Assembly: GCF_014644435.1 (NCBI RefSeq)
Contig: NZ_BMKR01000008.1
Location: 124,001 to 188,000, forward strand
DNA length: 64,000 nt
Direction of reading: 5' to 3'
From: Paenibacillus albidus
Lineage (GTDB): Bacteria; Bacillota; Bacilli; Paenibacillales; Paenibacillaceae
Positions 7,905 through 17,300 of this stretch are shown piece after piece. Each line of letters starts with the position of its first letter. Within the stretch, counting starts at the first letter, position 1. Below the pieces are notes generated by a model. It worked only from the letters and a program-made list of their open reading frames with translations. It was not told the origin of the DNA and ran no database searches. A program made the translations under genes and the position numbers.

Positions 7905-9095
7905 TCATTCTCCTTGGTTGTTTACTATCGGAAGTTCTTCCGCGATTTGTTCTTCCACTTCAAACAGCACTTTCATATAAACTTTACCATTCTCTTTCTT
8001 CTCATGCAAAATTTTTTGACTTTTGATGACGCTGTCAACGCCATAACGGGCCCAAATATCCTTTTTTGCCCGCGCCAAACCTTCCTCCCGCGCCCCCTCT
8101 GCAGACAATGTGCCTACAGTTTCACTGACCTCCATCTCTTTTTCGATCATCCAGCCCAGCGGCAGGACAATAGAACGCCAAGTTAAAGGATCATTCTCCG
8201 TAAGTGTCCGTGATTGCACAAACCCCGCATCCCCGTAGCCCCACAGCTGGATAGCCCATTTGCCCAGCACCAGGTACGTGCGGTCCTTGCGTTCACCGGT
8301 ATAGGAACGGTTCGTTGTCGTTAACGGAACCTCTACGTTATATTCATGCCAGACCAGCCCTCTGACCTCGCCTTTCGCTACAACCTCCTGCGAATTCTCT
8401 TCATCGCCCAGGATGCCGGAGATCAGAATATCGCCTTTTTTGACCCGCGAATGGCGGGCAACCAGCGGACGCCCTTGCTCTGCATATATTTCAGACACCA
8501 CCGCATCGGTCCGGCTAACCAAATGACGCTGGCTGTGAAGCGGCTTCACTTCAGGCTGTGCAGCCTCCACTACCTGGATCGTAATGCTCGTCCCTGTCCG
8601 CTGCAGGCCAATCCATGAAATTCCGGGCAGGCGTACAGCCAGCTCCTTCGTAAGCTCGTCCGGCTCTTTTAGACGCCAAATCCACTGATACGGATAGACC
8701 CCCTCCTGCCGTGCTGCCGATAAGATATCCTCGGAGGCGATGCGTTCATTCCCTTCCACTTTGATGCTCCAGACCATGGAGGATAGGAGGACGAGAGCAA
8801 CGCCAAACAACAGCAGTCCTATGGCAAAAAACTTCCGCTTCCATAACCTTGCCGCTGTGAAAGGCAGGCCGTTCCGCCCGATGACGCGCATGCGGCAGCC
8901 TGTCTGCTTCAGGAGCGGCCGGAGAGCATAAAAGTCATCCAGCAGCAGCTTCAGGGTAGCGCCGTTCCCGGCAGGCTTTACGTCCCAGATGACAATGCCT
9001 GCTCCGGTCACAGCATTAATGAATTGTTCCACCTGCGGTCCCGTCACGTGCAGTGTAACGAACCCCCGCAGTGATGACAGAGGCGGTTCCTTCAT
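7905..9095 (-). CDS. yqfD: Sporulation protein YqfD
   Basis: Membrane-anchored sporulation protein of 396 residues whose B. subtilis counterpart is under the mother-cell factor sigma-E. One strong hydrophobic segment at about 91-112 (FFAIGLLLFGVALVLLSSMV) follows an N-terminal domain of about 85 residues; the rest is predicted outside. The start overlaps the yqfC stop by four bases (ATGA), so the two are translated together. Biochemical function is unknown. Confidence 0.9.
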   Translation of the reverse strand: MKEPPLSSLRGFVTLHVTGPQVEQFINAVTGAGIVIWDVKPAGNGATLKLLLDDFYALRPLLKQTGCRMRVIGRNGLPFTAARLWKRKFFAIGLLLFGVALVLLSSMVWSIKVEGNERIASEDILSAARQEGVYPYQWIWRLKEPDELTKELAVRLPGISWIGLQRTGTSITIQVVEAAQPEVKPLHSQRHLVSRTDAVVSEIYAEQGRPLVARHSRVKKGDILISGILGDEENSQEVVAKGEVRGLVWHEYNVEVPLTTTNRSYTGERKDRTYLVLGKWAIQLWGYGDAGFVQSRTLTENDPLTWRSIVLPLGWMIEKEMEVSETVGTLSAEGAREEGLARAKKDIWARYGVDSVIKSQKILHEKKENGKVYMKVLFEVEEQIAEELPIVNNQGE

Positions 9096-9385
9096 GATCT
9101 CTCCTCGCTTTCTATATATCTGATCTCCCCGATAATGCCTTCTACCGCCAATTCCTGGCCGAGTATATTGCGGATCACAAGCTCCCGGCCTGTGATTACC
9201 AGCGACCCCTTGGCTAATGCAAGCGTAAGCGTCCCGGAGGAAAAATGCAGTACGCCGCGATGATTCTCGATATACAGCTCCTTATTGCCGATCAGGGTGA
9301 TCCGGGGCATTTCCTGCAGCAAATCCTGCGGAAGATCCAACACCCCGTTTGTCCATCCCCGCAGCCTGCGGCCGATACGGGTCAT
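9092..9385 (-). CDS. yqfC: Sporulation protein YqfC
   Basis: A 97-residue protein starting MTRIGRRLRGWTNG. The frame is open 36 codons further upstream, but I choose the ATG at 9385 because it has a purine-rich AGGGGGAAC upstream and gives the length of B. subtilis YqfC. The core (LPRITLIGNKELYIENHRG and GxLxLxxG) resembles the YabP/YqfC family, associated with the sporulation programme. It is translationally coupled to yqfD. Confidence 0.9.
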   Translation of the reverse strand: MTRIGRRLRGWTNGVLDLPQDLLQEMPRITLIGNKELYIENHRGVLHFSSGTLTLALAKGSLVITGRELVIRNILGQELAVEGIIGEIRYIESEERS

Positions 9386-9417
9386 AAGTAGACGTTCCCC
9401 CTTCCTGCCTTCTGTAC

Positions 9418-9446
9418 ACCTTATGCGGCAACGCTTTTTTTTATGA
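9418..9446 (-). promoter_or_regulatory. Possible sigma-E promoter of yqfC-yqfD
   Basis: On the minus strand, TCATAAA (9440-9446) and CATAAGGT (9418-9425) are 14 bases apart and lie 33 bases upstream of the yqfC start. They partly match the sigma-E pattern (ATA-type -35, CATACA-T -10). The match is imperfect; the call leans on knowledge that yqfC-yqfD belong to the sigma-E regulon in B. subtilis. Confidence 0.35.
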
Positions 9447-9644
9447 GAAAAACCCATATCAGGCTGAGGCAAAACAGAAAGGAGCTGTCCCACGCGCCAT
9501 CAAATGGATCCTGAGGGGGAAAATCCAAGACCAGGGCGACCAAAAATCTCTAACTAATGTTCTCCAAATGATAAAAAAGGACAGTTTTAATAGGGAAACT
9601 CCCCTTAACTCGTCCTCTCTTCGGCAAAAACACTGATTCAAAAT

Positions 9645-9681
9645 GCAAAAAAGCGATTCTCTGGAATATAAGAGAATCGCT
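9645..9681 (-). terminator. Intrinsic terminator after the nfeD-floA operon
   Basis: AGCGATTCTC (9652-9661) pairs perfectly with GAGAATCGCT (9672-9681) across a 10-base loop; read on the minus strand the stem is followed by six T residues. It separates the floA operon from yqfC. The rest of the gene-free 9386-9733 holds only the putative promoter noted above and short unsupported frames. Confidence 0.9.
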
Positions 9682-9733
9682 GCTTTCTGTTTGCGTCACG
9701 GCTTGTTTCCGTTTGTAAAAATAATGCTTCAGC

Positions 9734-10312
9734 TCAGCCCTGCCTCCGGCTAAAATGGGACTGACGTGAACGGGGCGGACCCAGTACCTCGGCCCAGATC
9801 AGCCCATTGCGCAGGCTCTCGCGGTCTCCCGCTAGCGCCCGCCTGCCTGCCGAGCCCGATGGCTTACCTTGGTCTTGATGCAGAAGTACGGGATCTGCTC
9901 CAGCCACTTGGTCAAACGCGGCATTCACACGCTCCACCTCAGCCTTCATGCTCTGTATCCGCGCCTCAACACCATCTTCTTCTTGCCTATGCTCATAAGA
10001 AACCCCTTCGCCGGTTTCCATATCCGGTGATGGAGACCTCTGCGCCCATACCGGAGGGCTGACGGTATCCCGCCCTTCTTCAAACGGAGTACGTCCTGAA
10101 CCGCCATCCGCAGCCGGAGCCGGGAGACCGGACCGTTCGCTGTCCTGTCCGCCCACCCGGCGAAGATTACGGCGCAAAGGCTGATCACCGCCACCGCCAA
10201 AGGTCGGCATCCCGCTAGGGGGATTGCCTTTATCCTTGTTCTTTTTGGCCTTATTCACATTCGTCACAATGGCGAATAGAATGACAGCAATAATATAGAT
10301 CAAGCTGCTCAT
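9734..10312 (-). CDS. Hypothetical protein with one N-terminal membrane helix, floA operon
   Basis: I do not recognise a family for this 192-residue protein. Residues 3-18 (SLIYIIAVILFAIVTN) are a hydrophobic anchor followed by basic residues. The middle (about 30-110) is low-complexity, rich in Gly, Pro, Ser and Arg. A short helix-prone segment (SMKAEVERVNAAFDQV) follows, and the end carries NGLIWAEVLGPPRSRQSH. Sixteen bases separate it from floA, and it lies before the terminator. It occupies the position of yqfB in B. subtilis, so a membrane role with flotillin is a guess from context only. Confidence 0.7.
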   Translation of the reverse strand: MSSLIYIIAVILFAIVTNVNKAKKNKDKGNPPSGMPTFGGGGDQPLRRNLRRVGGQDSERSGLPAPAADGGSGRTPFEEGRDTVSPPVWAQRSPSPDMETGEGVSYEHRQEEDGVEARIQSMKAEVERVNAAFDQVAGADPVLLHQDQGKPSGSAGRRALAGDRESLRNGLIWAEVLGPPRSRQSHFSRRQG

Positions 10313-10328
10313 GGGACATCACATCCCC

Positions 10329-11333
10329 TTATTTGTTGTGGTTGGAACTGCTGCCGTCATCCTGGTCATTCACTTTACCGAGCGAACCGCGCATTTGGGT
10401 GTCGGCCTCGATGTTCTTGAGATTCATATAATCCATAACGCCGATTTTACCGGCACGCAGTGCTTCTGCCATAGCGAGCGGTACCTGGGATTCTGCCTCG
10501 ACAACCAGTGCCTTCATTTCAACAACCCGCGCTTTCATCTCCTGTTCATGCGCAACCGCCATCGCCCGGCGTTCTTCCGCCTTAGCCTGGGCGATACGCT
10601 TATCCGCTTCGGCTTGCTCCGTTTGCAGATAGGCGCCAATGTTCTTGCCGACATCCACATCCGCAATATCGATGGACAGAATTTCAAATGCCGTTCCGGA
10701 GTCGAGGCCTTTGGACAAGACCGTCCGGGAGATGGAGTCCGGATTCTCCAGTACGTCTTTATGTGCATTACTGGAACCTACTGTTGTTACAATCCCTTCC
10801 CCGACACGGGCAATAATCGTCTCTTCACCCGCACCGCCAACGAGACGGTCGATATTGGCACGGACTGTAACCCGTGCTTTAACTTTAACCTCGATTCCGT
10901 TCTTGGCCACTGCCGCTACAATTGGTGTCTCAATGACACGCGGGTTAACGCTCATTTGCACGGCCTGCAGGACATCACGGCCGGCAAGGTCGATAGCCGC
11001 AGCACGTGTGAATTCCAGCGGTATATCGGCCCGCTGGGCGGCAATCAGCGCATTGACAACCCGGTCCACGTTACCTCCGGCAAGATAATGGCTTTCCAGC
11101 TGGTTAATATTAAGCCCAAGTCCGGCCTTCGTGGCCTTGATCATCGGATTGACAATCCGGCTTGGTGTTACCCGCCGCAATCTCATTGCCACCAGTGTAA
11201 TGATACTGATTCTTACACCGGATGCCCATGCCGAAATCCACAGCATGACCGGAAAGAAGCTGAAAAAGACACTCAATACAATAATCACGACGACCGCGAT
11301 TAGTAAAATGGTTATCATAGATGCTTCACCCAT
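10329..11333 (-). CDS. floA: Flotillin-like protein FloA
   Basis: Membrane scaffold protein of functional membrane microdomains (B. subtilis YqfA). The chosen start ([11 protein letters not shown], 334 residues) aligns with the B. subtilis N-terminus and leaves GGAGG twelve bases upstream; the frame extends four codons further. An N-terminal hairpin-like hydrophobic segment (about 6-40) is followed by the SPFH-like region ([30 protein letters not shown]) and a coiled coil with EA-rich repeats ([19 protein letters not shown]). It follows the NfeD-family protease gene nfeD, the usual partnership. Confidence 0.96.
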   Translation of the reverse strand: MGEASMITILLIAVVVIIVLSVFFSFFPVMLWISAWASGVRISIITLVAMRLRRVTPSRIVNPMIKATKAGLGLNINQLESHYLAGGNVDRVVNALIAAQRADIPLEFTRAAAIDLAGRDVLQAVQMSVNPRVIETPIVAAVAKNGIEVKVKARVTVRANIDRLVGGAGEETIIARVGEGIVTTVGSSNAHKDVLENPDSISRTVLSKGLDSGTAFEILSIDIADVDVGKNIGAYLQTEQAEADKRIAQAKAEERRAMAVAHEQEMKARVVEMKALVVEAESQVPLAMAEALRAGKIGVMDYMNLKNIEADTQMRGSLGKVNDQDDGSSSNHNK

Positions 11334-11400
11334 ATTACGCTTCAACCTCCGCTATTTGTTTTGTTCTTCCTCGAACCTATCCATAGTTTACCTTATTGTT

Positions 11401-12780
11401 TTATATTTCCTTCACCACAATTCGCCCACCTTCGACCTTAACAATAGAGATCGGTGCATTGACGCTGATGAAGCTCCCCTCCGTCACCACATCAATGCGT
11501 TCCCCGTTCACCAGGGCCGTTCCGGCAGGCCGCAGAGGGGTAATGCTGACTCCGGTGCCTCCAACAAGGCTGAGCTTTTCGGAAACCGGGACAAATCCTT
11601 GTTCCTTGGTCAGACTGTCCTTCAGGATAAACCTGTTCCAGATTCCGCGTTCCTTGAAGATCATAGCTACCACCGCAATCACTACGACCGCCCCGGCAAA
11701 AGCAATCCCCAGACTGGCCAGCGCATTCGTGTAGCTGTAGGCTGCACGCACAACTCCTGCCACCAGACTGATCGACCCGAGCAGTCCGAGAATACCAAAA
11801 CTGGGGACAAACAGCTCCAGCACCAGCATAACCAGACCTAATATGAACAGCAGCCAGGTCTCAGCACCCGCGAAGCCAGCCACATAATTCCCGAAGAAAT
11901 ATAAGGCAAAAGCCAGTGTGCCAATAACTCCAGGTGCACCAAAGCCCGGTATAAGCAATTCGATCACGACACCTGCGATCCCGATAAACAGCAAAATCGT
12001 CATAATAATCGGGTTCGTCAGAAATTGCGACAATTTCTCCGCTCCGGTATGCTCTACGCGAAAAATGTCGTCCGTTGAATATCCGAGCCACTGAATGGCT
12101 TCCTCCGGTGTTTCGGCAATTTGCTCCGCATATCCGGCCTTCAGTGCTTCGTCACTGGTCAGGGAGATAATCTCGCCTTTCGCCTTGCTGACACCGAGCT
12201 CCGGCTTATCGAATTCCAGGTTAATGTCCATCATTCCGGCAGCAATGTCCGGGTCCCGGTCGTTCAAAGCTGCAGCTCCGACCATCTTGGACTTCCAGTA
12301 GGAGATCAGCTTGGCATCATCGACCCGCTGGCCATTCATGTCCACAAGCGAAGCTGAGCCAATCATGCTGCCCGGCTTCATAATAATGTTCCCCGCATTC
12401 AGGGCGATGTAGCTTCCGGCTGATGCCGCATCTCCTTTGATAAAGGCAGCTGTCGGAATCTCACTGTCCTTTACCATTGTCCCAATCTGCTCCGCCGCGC
12501 CCACCAAACCGCCCGGGGTATCAATCTCAAGCACAATCAGGACAGCTCCATAATTCGCAGCTTCCTCGAAGCCCCGTTCCAGGAAGCGTTGCAGCCCTCT
12601 TTCGATTTCGTGATCAACCGGAATGATAAACACCGGTCCCTGATGGCTCTCAACTGTGGATGCTGCGCCGGAAGCTCCCGGAGCTGCCCCATCGGCATAT
12701 GTATTCAACGTAAGCGGAACAAACAACAGCAGCAGAATAAGGGCCATGCCAGCCAACGCCAATCTTCGAAATCCTCTCAA
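11401..12780 (-). CDS. nfeD: NfeD-family membrane serine protease (YqeZ type)
   Basis: Long-form NfeD of 459 residues: a signal/anchor helix at 8-30, a ClpP-like Ser protease domain (catalytic Ser in GDAASAGSYIAL, about 142), four to five membrane helices (about 255-375) and a C-terminal NfeD OB fold. Members of this type work beside flotillins/stomatins; substrates here are unknown. The start is TTG with GGAGGAGGAG upstream. It heads the operon with floA and is preceded by a sigma-W-like promoter. Confidence 0.93.
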   Translation of the reverse strand: MRGFRRLALAGMALILLLLFVPLTLNTYADGAAPGASGAASTVESHQGPVFIIPVDHEIERGLQRFLERGFEEAANYGAVLIVLEIDTPGGLVGAAEQIGTMVKDSEIPTAAFIKGDAASAGSYIALNAGNIIMKPGSMIGSASLVDMNGQRVDDAKLISYWKSKMVGAAALNDRDPDIAAGMMDINLEFDKPELGVSKAKGEIISLTSDEALKAGYAEQIAETPEEAIQWLGYSTDDIFRVEHTGAEKLSQFLTNPIIMTILLFIGIAGVVIELLIPGFGAPGVIGTLAFALYFFGNYVAGFAGAETWLLFILGLVMLVLELFVPSFGILGLLGSISLVAGVVRAAYSYTNALASLGIAFAGAVVVIAVVAMIFKERGIWNRFILKDSLTKEQGFVPVSEKLSLVGGTGVSITPLRPAGTALVNGERIDVVTEGSFISVNAPISIVKVEGGRIVVKEI

Positions 12781-12828
12781 GTTTACTCCTCCTCCTTTCT
12801 ACAATGTACCCAATCTCATGCTCCTTAG

Positions 12829-12855
12829 TACGAGAGCGGCCGCTATTGCGTTTCA
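12829..12855 (-). promoter_or_regulatory. Sigma-W-type (ECF) promoter of nfeD-floA
   Basis: On the minus strand TGAAAC (12850-12855) and CGTA (12829-12832) are 17 bases apart and lie about 50 bases upstream of the nfeD start. This matches the B. subtilis sigma-W pattern TGAAAC-N16/17-CGTA. The B. subtilis yqeZ-yqfA-yqfB operon is a known sigma-W target, so both sequence and synteny support the call. Confidence 0.75.
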
Positions 12856-12862
12856 TTGCAAA

Positions 12863-12888
12863 GAAAAACACCCCTTATACAAGGGGTG
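12863..12888 (-). terminator. Intrinsic terminator after rpsU-yqeY
   Basis: CACCCCTT pairs perfectly with AAGGGGTG (12869-12888) across a 4-base loop, followed on the minus strand by TTTTTC. It lies 12 bases downstream of the yqeY stop and isolates the nfeD operon from rpsU-yqeY. Confidence 0.92.
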
Positions 12889-12899
12889 CTGGTGTTATA

Positions 12900-13343
12900 T
12901 TATTGCAGAAATTGCAGAACCGCTTGGTTCACAAGTTTACCATCGGCGCGACCTTTGACCTTCGGCATCAGTGCGCTCATCACCTTACCCATTTCACTTT
13001 TCGAAGAAGCACCGGTTTCCTGGATGGTCTGCTGTACAATTACTTTAATTTCTTCTTCGGAAAGCTGTTCAGGAAGATATTTAATGATAATCTCGATTTC
13101 TGCCTTCGTACTCGCGGCAAGCTCGTCGCGACCCGCTGATTCAAATTCTTGGAGGGCATCTTTGCGCTGTTTGATTTCACGACTAAGGATATCAAGCACT
13201 TCGTTGTCGTCTAATGTTCTCTTCAAATCTATTTCAAGATACTTTATCGTAGAACGAACCATTCGAATGGTGGAGAGTCTGAACTTGTCCTTACTCTTCA
13301 TCGCTTGCTTCATATCTTCGTTCAATCGTTCGCTAAGATTCAT
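12900..13343 (-). CDS. yqeY: GatB/YqeY domain protein
   Basis: A 147-residue cytoplasmic protein with the YqeY fold (MNLSERLNEDMKQAMKSKDK... VRSTIKYLEIDLKR). This fold resembles the tRNA-binding tail of GatB of the amidotransferase, but it lacks a catalytic domain; the role is unknown. AGGAGGATTACC precedes the start. It is 15 bases behind rpsU and shares its promoter and terminator, as in many Bacillota. Confidence 0.93.
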   Translation of the reverse strand: MNLSERLNEDMKQAMKSKDKFRLSTIRMVRSTIKYLEIDLKRTLDDNEVLDILSREIKQRKDALQEFESAGRDELAASTKAEIEIIIKYLPEQLSEEEIKVIVQQTIQETGASSKSEMGKVMSALMPKVKGRADGKLVNQAVLQFLQ

Positions 13344-13358
13344 GCGTAGGTAATCCTC

Positions 13359-13532
13359 CTAAAACTTTCTCTTGCGCGCAGCCTCAGACTTCTTCTTGCG
13401 CTTTACACTTGGCTTCTCATAATGCTTGCGTTTCTTCACCTCAGCCAAGACACCATCTTTAGCAATGGAACGTTTAAAGCGACGAAGTGCAGCATCAATT
13501 GTCTCGTTTTTGCGAACTTTCGTTTCAGACAC
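13359..13532 (-). CDS. rpsU: 30S ribosomal protein S21
   Basis: Small basic ribosomal protein of 57 residues that joins the 30S platform. The sequence [19 protein letters not shown] followed by the basic tail ([14 protein letters not shown]) is typical. The frame is open 21 codons further upstream, but GTG at 13532 is chosen: it has GGAGGG seven bases before it and gives the family length. It has a strong sigma-A promoter about 60 bases upstream. Confidence 0.97.
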   Translation of the reverse strand: MSETKVRKNETIDAALRRFKRSIAKDGVLAEVKKRKHYEKPSVKRKKKSEAARKRKF

Positions 13533-13593
13533 CAGTTTTCCCTCCCTCCGACCAGACCGTCCAAGAGCATAACAACACGGTTCATCAAATTTC

Positions 13594-13623
13594 ATTATAG
13601 GTCAAACAGAAATAAGGTGTCAA
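13594..13623 (-). promoter_or_regulatory. Sigma-A promoter of rpsU-yqeY
   Basis: TTGACA (13618-13623) and TATAAT (13594-13599), both perfect consensus hexamers on the minus strand, separated by 18 bases. The -10 lies 62 bases upstream of the rpsU start, in keeping with strong ribosomal protein expression. Confidence 0.88.
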
Positions 13624-13674
13624 CCTTCGTGTTACTCTTTTTTCGGCAGGTCTTTCAAAGTTTAATTTCCCTAG

Positions 13675-14034
13675 TTAGGCGTGAGAGGCTGAATTCCCGG
13701 TGAGAGCACCCAATTTGGCTCCTCCGAGCAAATGATAATGAAGATGGGGCACGGCTTGACCGCTATCCGGTCCGCAATTATTGATCAGCCGGTATCCCGA
13801 ATCCGCAATTCCAAGCTCGGCGGCAATCTGCTGCGCTACACTATGAATCTCGGCAATCAAAGGAAGGTCCTCAGGGGTTACATCATTCATCGAAGCGATG
13901 AACTTCTTCGGAATAATCAGCACATGCACAGGAGCGGCAGGCTCAATGTCGTAAAAAGCAAGAATCCGCTCGTTTTCGAAGACTTTTTTGGAGGGAATCG
14001 TTCCCTCGATGATTTTACTGAACACTGTCTCCAT
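13675..14034 (-). CDS. hit: HIT-family purine nucleotide hydrolase (HinT-like)
   Basis: Histidine-triad protein of 119 residues; HinT-type enzymes hydrolyse AMP-N bonds such as nucleoside phosphoramidates. The triad motif HLHYHLLGG lies at about 100-108, with the N-terminal FSKIIEGTIPSKKV typical of the class. TAGGAGGACG precedes the start. It has its own promoter upstream (14152-14180) and lies before rpsU, which also has its own promoter. Confidence 0.94.
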   Translation of the reverse strand: METVFSKIIEGTIPSKKVFENERILAFYDIEPAAPVHVLIIPKKFIASMNDVTPEDLPLIAEIHSVAQQIAAELGIADSGYRLINNCGPDSGQAVPHLHYHLLGGAKLGALTGNSASHA

Positions 14035-14151
14035 TTGGGCGCGTCCTCCTAAAAATGGTCAGCCAGCACTTCTGAACCGGCTGTTCTATAACTTCGGTTT
14101 CAGAAACCCGGAAGTAATACCTCGCAGCAAATTATAGTACATGTACCTTGT

Positions 14152-14180
14152 ATTATACAGGATTATCCTGGATAACAAAA
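14152..14180 (-). promoter_or_regulatory. Probable promoter of hit
   Basis: TATAAT (14152-14157) on the minus strand with TTTTGT 17 bases upstream (14175-14180), or TTGTTA at 15 bases. The spacer contains a small palindrome, TTATCCAGGATAA. It lies 118 bases from the hit start. A second TATAAT at 14131-14136 has no good -35. Confidence 0.6.
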
Positions 14181-14213
14181 GCACACCCAATGAAATGTAT
14201 TCACCCCAAAAAA

Positions 14214-14313
14214 ACGCAAAAAAAAGAAACACCCTTCACAGCTTAAAAAGCTGGATCGGCGGCGGACGTATGAAAAGGAACAAATCCCGGTCATACGTCC
14301 GCCGAGGTGTTTC
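14214..14313 (-). terminator. Branched terminator after sbcC
   Basis: Read on the minus strand, GAAACACC (14306-14313) and GGTGTTTC (14226-14233) form an outer stem followed by eight T residues. Inside are two further hairpins: a perfect 13-bp stem GGCGGACGTATGA/TCATACGTCCGCC and a short CAGCTT/AAGCTG. The result is a three-way junction, far larger than a plain terminator. It lies 80 bases after sbcC, at the end of the addB-addA-sbcD-sbcC operon. Confidence 0.85.
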
Positions 14314-14393
14314 TAAAAGTAATGTCGGCTTAGCTGTATTATAACAAGGGGTTGATGCTGTATCTGTGACTCACATCACATTAATTCCAGACA

Positions 14394-17300
14394 TCACATT
14401 TTTTCCAATAAGATCCGCGAACCCCCGCCGCCCTGTTCTGCGGGCACCACAACCAGCTTGCGCGGCAGGCGCGCACGCAGCTCCGGAACGTGGCTGATAA
14501 TGCCGACGGACAGCTGGTCGTTATGCAATCTCTCCAGGGAAGTGATCACTGTATCAAGCAAATCCGGGTCCAGCGTCCCAAAGCCCTCATCCAGAAAGAA
14601 AAATTGCAGCGGATATTGCCCGCGCAGCTGGATCTGCGCAGACAATGCAAGTGCCAGCGATAAGGAAGTAAGGAAGGTTTCTCCCCCCGACAAGGTAGAG
14701 ACCGGACGGCGGACTCCACCGTTTCCGTCATCCCGAATGACAAAGCCCCCTCCCGAATCCACCTCCAGCGCATAACGCTGTTTGCTTAAGAAACGCAGGC
14801 GCTGTGAGGCGGCCTGGCATACCTGCATCAGCTGCTCCTCGGCAATGTACTCCACAAAAGCATTTCCCCGCAGAACGGCCTGAAGCTTGGACAAGCGGTC
14901 CTGAAGCAACTCATGCCCGAGCCGTTTCTCCTCCAGCTCCATCCAGCGAATATGGCGCTGCCGCAGGTCTTCCAAATCACGTTCTCCGCGGGCCCGGTTC
15001 TGGAGAGACATTTCGTCGTCTTCCTTGCATTTGCGCAGCGTCTCCTGGCTGTCCTGCCATTCCTCGGGACTCAGGCTGGCCCCGTCCAGCTGCTCTTCGA
15101 TGTGCCGCAGTTGCATGTGAACCTTGGCCTCTTCTTCGCGGTGGCTGCGTACCTGGACGACAGCTTGATCCCGCTCATGCGGAACAAGTGCCGCTGCCTC
15201 CACTTCGGCAGCCGACGCAAAGGGGGAGGAGGCCAGGTTATCCTCCCATTGAGCAGTGGCCGCTGTTAAATGCTCACTGGCCGATTCGGCAGCCTGACGG
15301 GCAATTGCCGCTTCCTTGCTCTCCCGCTGAGCCTTATCGGCAGCGGCGCGAAGCGCTTTTCTGGAAGCTTCGGCAGCCGCCAGCAGTTCCTGCAGCCGGC
15401 GTTCGCATTCGGCCAGCAGAGGAGCAGCGGGCCTGCCGCCTGTCCACTCCATCAGACGGCGTTCTTTCTCGCCTTGCAGCTCTTCTTTACCCTCCAGCTG
15501 GACATCCCACTGGGCCAATTCTTTATCGAGAACTGAAGTTTCCTCCTGCAAGCTCTGCACAGCAGCATTCTTGTCATCCAGGAACTTGACGCTGATCTCC
15601 AGGCGGTTGCGGATTTCCTCAGCCTGCTCATCCTTGCTCAGCAGCTGGCGGTAAGCAGCCTCCACCTCATGCGGAGCCAGTTCTGGAAATTGGTCCCCCC
15701 AAGTCCGGCGCAGAGCAGACAACTCGTTGCCCAGCTCTTCTGCCTTGAGGGTGATACCCTCCATCCAGCCCCGTTCCGCTTCAACTGCTGCCGCCTCTTT
15801 GTGACAGAGCTGCGTTCCCTCCTGAAATGAACGCTGCCATTCCGCAGCCTGGCGGCGAAGTTCACCTGAACGGTTCTTCAGTTCAGTGAAGAGCTGTTCC
15901 AATCCGGACAAAGCAGCTTCGTCCGGAAGGTTCTCTGTGGAGGAGGAAGCCTTGGCGGCAGTCAACCCGGCTTCTGCTTCCTCCTCCACCGCAGCCGCAG
16001 CAGGATCATTCGGCAGGGGCAGGGCTCCATCGCCATACACCTGCTCCAGCCAGGTCTGATCCTGCTCCCGGAGGCTGCGGAACAGATGGCGCGCTTCCAG
16101 TGCGCGCCTTGACAGGGCCCGGATGTGCTGGAGCTGATTCTCCTGCACATCCGGCGCTTCACCGCCCGCGCCCAGCGCCGGGGCAGGATGGTCCTGGCTG
16201 CCGCAGACCGGGCACGGCAGCCCTTCGGCGAGTTCACGGGCCAGCGACAGCGACAACCGGTGAATCTCGCGGTCCTTGAGCGCGGCCTCCAGCTCGCCGC
16301 CGTGCTGCTCCAGGCGCACCGCCGCCTCTGCCGCGGCCGTCTCTGCCGCCAGCAGCTGCTCGGCGTGCAGTGCTGCCGTACGGACCCGCTCCGCGCGCGT
16401 GCCCTCCTGCTCGCGGCGCCGGGCTTCGGCCGCCGCGAGCCTGCGCTCGGCTGCCGTGAGCAGCTCCGCCCGCTCGCGGCGTTCCTTCTCCGCCTGAGCC
16501 CACTGGGCTTCGGCGGAGAGCAGCCCTTGCAGTCTCTGCATCGCTTCCTGCAGAGACTGCCGCTCCTGGGAGCGGACCTCGAGCGGCTGCAAGCTCTGCT
16601 GCAGCTCTTGCTGCCGCTTTTGGCCTTTGGCCAAAAGCTCCCGCTCCCGGGCCATGTTCTCCCGCAGCGCAGCAAGCTTGCGGGAGGCATCCTCGCGGCG
16701 CTCGCGCAGAGCGGCGAGCTCGCGGCGCAGCCCGTCACGCTCGGCTTCCAGCTCGAGCGCACGGCGGAAGAGGCCCTCCTCCTGGCGGAGGGCCGGCTCT
16801 TCCGCCGCAAGTGCGGCCTGTGCCGCAGCCTCGGCCGCTTCGCAGCGCGCGGCCTCCTGCTCGGCAGCGGCTGCCTGGACCTCCTGGCCCTCTGCCCGGG
16901 CCAGACGGCTCCTGAAAAGCTCCTCCGCACTGCGCCATGCCTTTAGCGCAGGCAGTCTTTTCTCGGCTTCGTCAGCTTTGCCGAGCTTACCCTCGAGCAG
17001 GAGAATCTCCTCCTCGCGGGCCAGCAGCCCCTGCCGCTGCAGTTCGCGGCGGGAACGCTCCTCCTGAAGCTCGCGGATTTTGGCGAAACGCTCCGAAACC
17101 CGGATCGCCTCCGCAAGCTTCTTGCGGCATTCCTCCGCATGAGCCACCGCCTGCTGAAGACGTTCAGCAGCGGCCTCCACATCCTGCTTGCCGGCTTGGC
17201 CGAGGCCCTGCTGCTCCGCCTCCAGCGCACGTAGTGCCGATTCATTCTCCTTGACGCGGCGGCTGAGCTTCTGCGCCAGCAAATCGCCGTATTGCTCCAA

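Noticed and set aside
9424..9641. Small frames upstream of yqfC, one ending in a hydrophobic stretch (SSFLFCLSLIWVFL).
   Set aside because: No ATG with a ribosome binding site, and the frames cross the putative promoter; I could not support a gene.
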